Under the pieces are notes generated by a model, which was not told the DNA's origin, searched no databases, and saw nothing but the letters and a program-made list of their open reading frames with translations. The translations under genes were made by a program, and so were the position numbers. A stretch of DNA of 64,000 nt, taken from assembly GCF_020536995.1 (NCBI RefSeq), contig NC_068359.1:75867116-75931115 (forward strand), read 5' to 3'. Each line of letters begins with the position of its first letter. Within the stretch, counting starts at the first letter, position 1. This document shows positions 41,686-64,000 of the stretch, piece after piece. The DNA comes from Dreissena polymorpha (Eukaryota; Mollusca; Bivalvia; Myida; Dreissenidae).

Positions 41686-41881
41686 CATTCGTAAATAAAG
41701 CTTGTCACGTGCCATTGACGTCACGACCGAACAAGTCTAAAAGCGGATTCGCTGGCATCGATATTTCGTTAATTCAGTAGATCCGACAGTTCTTATTACA
41801 TTCATTTGAATGAATTTTTAAATAAAGATTGTAGCGTGTCATTGACGTCACGTCCGAACAATTATACAAGCGGATTCGCTC
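41686..41881. repeat. Two ~70-base direct repeats with a TGACGTCA core
   Basis: AATAAAGCTTGTCACGTGCC...ATTGACGTCACGACCGAACA (41686-41752) recurs at 41812-41881, each ending AGCGGATTCGCT. Both contain TTGACGTCACG. Confidence 0.75.
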
Positions 41882-42121
41882 TCATAAACCGACAGTACGG
41901 TATAAACGTATCGTTCTCATTCAAAGAAAAATAAGCCTTAATCTTGTTAAAAATATTTAGTTTATTATTAAAGTTGCAATTCAGTGTACATTTTTCCTGA
42001 ATAGACGATCATTAATCCTTTTATCGCCATCTTATAACAAAGCTGACCAGCTAAGTGTTGTTTTTAACATCTCATCAGCTATAAAGATTTATTGACTTGA
42101 CTCCTTATTCATAATTATTCC

Positions 42122-42176
42122 GTTTTTCTTTTTCCTTTCTTTTCTTTTCTTTTTTTTTCCTTTTTTCTTTTTTTTT
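42122..42176. repeat. Polypyrimidine tract
   Basis: About 55 bases of T and C only (TTCTTTTTCC and similar), a low-complexity tract. Confidence 0.9.
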
Positions 42177-42553
42177 AAATATATATTAGCATATCTTGTA
42201 TAACATGTTTGAACATTATTGTTGCGACATGGTATCAATTTGTTTTATGATCACATACATGTATACATTGTATGTCTTATATTGAATAAATAAAAAGATT
42301 TATTGACTTAGTCACGCGCTCACGCTTCGTCGTTATGAATGCAGCCGATAATTGCTACTTATACACATTCCCATTGTTACGTGCGTCTGTTTCGTTTTTG
42401 TTCTTAATTTACGCGACTCGAAACGACTGACGCGTGATCGTTGATTTCAGTTCAAACATGACTTTCGGTCATAGAACTATCACAGGCATTGTGCATAATG
42501 TTATATTGTTTATAATATTCCAACATAACCATGTGTTCATTCTAACTTCACAG

Positions 42554-42739
42554 TTAAAGTGTAAAGAATGTGCTGAACCTAAACAAGTAATGAGTGGCAT
42601 AGAGGCGCATTGCGCACCAAACCTTGGATGCAATTGCAAACTCCACAGACAGTGTGGACTAACTATGACGAGTAAAGAATTTACTAGAGTTCACTTTCAG
42701 GTGAAAAGTGTCAAGGACGTGATTAACAGGATTTTGTAA
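42554..42739 (+). CDS. Possible exon, cysteine-rich, unrecognised
   Basis: After AACTTCACAG the frame reads KCKECAEPKQVMSG, then EAHCAPNLGCNCKLHRQCGL and on to a TAA; a donor (TTTCAG|GTGAAA) lies inside it. The spacing C-x2-C ... C-x5-C-x-C-x4-C looks like a metal-binding module. No family is recognised. Confidence 0.35.
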   Translation, partial: LKCKECAEPKQVMSGIEAHCAPNLGCNCKLHRQCGLTMTSKEFTRVHFQVKSVKDVINRIL

Positions 42740-42821
42740 AAAAAATATTTTCCCTGTTCAATTGACTACGTTTAAATGGCTGTAAATCGTTAACTAACGC
42801 ATTTGTGTTCCATTTCAGATC

Positions 42822-42955
42822 GGATTCTAGCACTGGATCCAAACAACCAAAGCAGACATAATAATACAAGCATCATAATACAAACCGTCGTAGCTCCTTC
42901 TAGCGGGTGTCAAAGTAACACTAATGCTGGTGGGTCTTGTTTTATTGAATGTGCT
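42822..42955 (+). CDS. Possible terminal exon, unrecognised
   Basis: After a strong acceptor (CATTTCAG) one frame reads RILALDPNNQSRHNNTSIII and ends GGSCFIECA before TGA. Its phase (1) does not match the donor in 42554-42739 (phase 0), so the two may not be joined. Confidence 0.25.
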
Positions 42956-43386
42956 TGAATGACTTTTAACACTAAACTTGTATATATAAAATCACAGAGA
43001 AACGACATATCAATTAAATACTTCAGTTAAAGGATGGTATTGTGTTTGCAGAAATTCTTAGTAAACGATCACTTAATTGTTTTAATAATATTAAAAAAAT
43101 TGACCAAGTACCGCGCTATTAATTCTAATTGAACAGCAAGATTTCTGTAGACGCTTGTTCAAATTCTATTAAAAATGTGTCCATTAAAACTAATGATTCT
43201 ATTTAAATTTATTGAGACAACATAAAGCCCAAAAATGAATCACAATTGCAATTAAATGGTTTCTGATATGTTATGTCGATGTCTTCATATTTCTTGAGTA
43301 AATGTCAAAAAGCTGGCATTCCGCGAAGAAACATTTCTAAGAGGGCATTAAGAAATGGAGGAAACATCGATCAACGCAGTAAGTGA

Positions 43387-63103
<19,717 letters not shown>

Positions 63104-63157
63104 CTAAATGTTTAAAAAAAACATAGAAGCCGAAAGTTCAAAAAAAGTCTCAATTGA

Positions 63158-63407
63158 ATCGCGTCTGGGAAAACTAAATGCATGACGTTAAGTGTCGTCC
63201 CAGTTTAGCCTGTGCATTCCGGGACTAATCAGGGACAACACTTTTCGCTTTGATATAATTTTTCGTTTAAATAAAGCCTTTTCTGAACGTTAATCCAGTC
63301 TAGGCGGAAAGTGTCGTCTCTAATGCCTGTGCTGACTCGACAGAATACTCTGGGACGACACTTTACGCACATGCATTTAACCAAGTTTCTCAGGACGCGA
63401 CTTAATT
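63158..63407. mobile_element. Palindromic MITE (ACGACACTTT family)
   Basis: From GCGTCTGGGAAAACTAAATG to AAGTTTCTCAGGACGCGACT. It begins about 55 bases before the acceptor of the first cadherin exon in the window. Confidence 0.8.
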
Positions 63408-63537
63408 GTTCAAATAATTGAATACCTGTGAAGCTAGTAAAAATTATCTATAAACTATAAATAGCTAGTATCAATTCATTGTGGGTAAAGTTAAATGCAC
63501 AAAATGTGGTCACTTATTTAAATAAATATCTTCATTG

Positions 63538-63539
<2 letters not shown>

Positions 63540-63591
<52 letters not shown>

Positions 63592-63720
63592 TATAATAAT
63601 AATAATAATAATAGTAATAATAATAAAAGCTTTATTTACAGAAGGTTACACATCAAGACAATGCCACATTATTCATATTATGCAAATGAATCAATACTTT
63701 TTTACAATGTGGCTTTCTTA
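63540..63720 (-). mobile_element. LINE- or SINE-like 3' end with (ATT)n tail, copy 1
   Basis: On the minus strand GTGTAACCTTCTGTAAATAA and AGCTTTTATT run into an (ATT)n tail. The same 90-base body recurs at 63912-64000, also next to an (AAT)n tract, so tail and body belong together as in a retroposon. Confidence 0.6.
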
Positions 63721-63823
63721 AACTAACATACACAAATAGGTCTATAAGTAAAAATATTCAAACAATATTTTCTTACACCCATACATAACACACATAGATA
63801 GACACACATGAAATATTATTGAT

Positions 63824-63825
<2 letters not shown>

Positions 63826-63915
<90 letters not shown>

Positions 63916-64000
63916 CTTTATTAACAGAAGGTTACACATACAGACAATAACGCATTATACATATTATGCACATGAATAAATACTTTTTTACAATGTGGCT
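63826..64000 (-). mobile_element. LINE- or SINE-like 3' end with (ATT)n tail, copy 2
   Basis: A second copy of the body in 63618-63720 (ending AGCCACATTGTAAAAAAGTA on the minus strand), preceded by (AAT)n at 63826-63911. It runs off the window. Confidence 0.6.

Noticed and set aside
43300-43380. Plus-strand segment KCQKAGIPRRNISKRALRNG with a GTAAGT donor
   Set aside because: Open for only about 27 codons, no family match, and directly behind the stop of the minus-strand cadherin exon, so likely chance.
63479-63726. Frames with poly-Ile and poly-Asn
   Set aside because: Translation of the (AAT)n tract.

Overview
The window is eukaryotic nuclear DNA: AT-rich, genes split into short exons by long introns with GT-AG ends, crowded with small transposons, tandem repeats and microsatellites. 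Palindromic MITEs of the AATGCATGTGCG / ACGACACTTT type, a repeat beginning GTCCCCCACTATAG, a 3' end of a Penelope-like element, tRNA-derived relics and a multi-repeat cadherin together suggest a bivalve mollusc. From memory the MITEs fit heterodont bivalves such as Dreissena. That is an inference; no species can be proved from the sequence.

Layout. (1) 886-12119, minus: the last six exons of a cysteine-containing type I membrane protein (219 residues in the window, TM helix, short tail ending in a cluster of four cysteines). Its largest intron holds a plus-strand four-exon gene copy (7751-11338), and that copy's first intron holds a 1.87 kb element with inverted ends built from short repeats (8067-9932). 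(2) 14563-21688, plus: a gene with eight EF-hand loops in two similar four-loop halves, with one frame break and one stop, so probably decayed or mis-sequenced. (3) 21642-38850: a complex of 1.5-2.4 kb repeats marked by the motif TGTCCTCAGTGG. It contains a 1,060 bp TTAA-inserted MITE carrying a tRNA relic, a Myb/SANT-like first exon (minus), and a Penelope-like element inside a (TA)n tract. A near-identical second copy of that repeat (36481-38850) shows the empty site. (4) 39512-41292, plus: promoter-like sequence and four exons of an IgLON/lachesin-like two-Ig protein. (5) 43387-63103, minus: fifteen consecutive exons, all in phase, giving the last 881 residues of a cadherin with about six extracellular repeats, a Thr-rich stalk, one TM helix and a non-classical tail. 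The gene continues beyond the right edge.

The cadherin introns carry most of the repeats: palindromic MITEs, a foldback element, 44-, 47-, 54- and 44-bp minisatellites, a compound trinucleotide tract and LINE-like 3' ends with (AAT)n tails. The cadherin, Ig and membrane-protein genes all belong to cell-surface recognition, but nothing in the sequence links them functionally. Three separate exons (EF-hand, Ig, Myb/SANT) each lack one base in a short homopolymer, which suggests consensus errors as much as gene decay. Exon calls rest on reading frame, splice-site sequence and phase agreement read by eye; no alignment or transcript was available.
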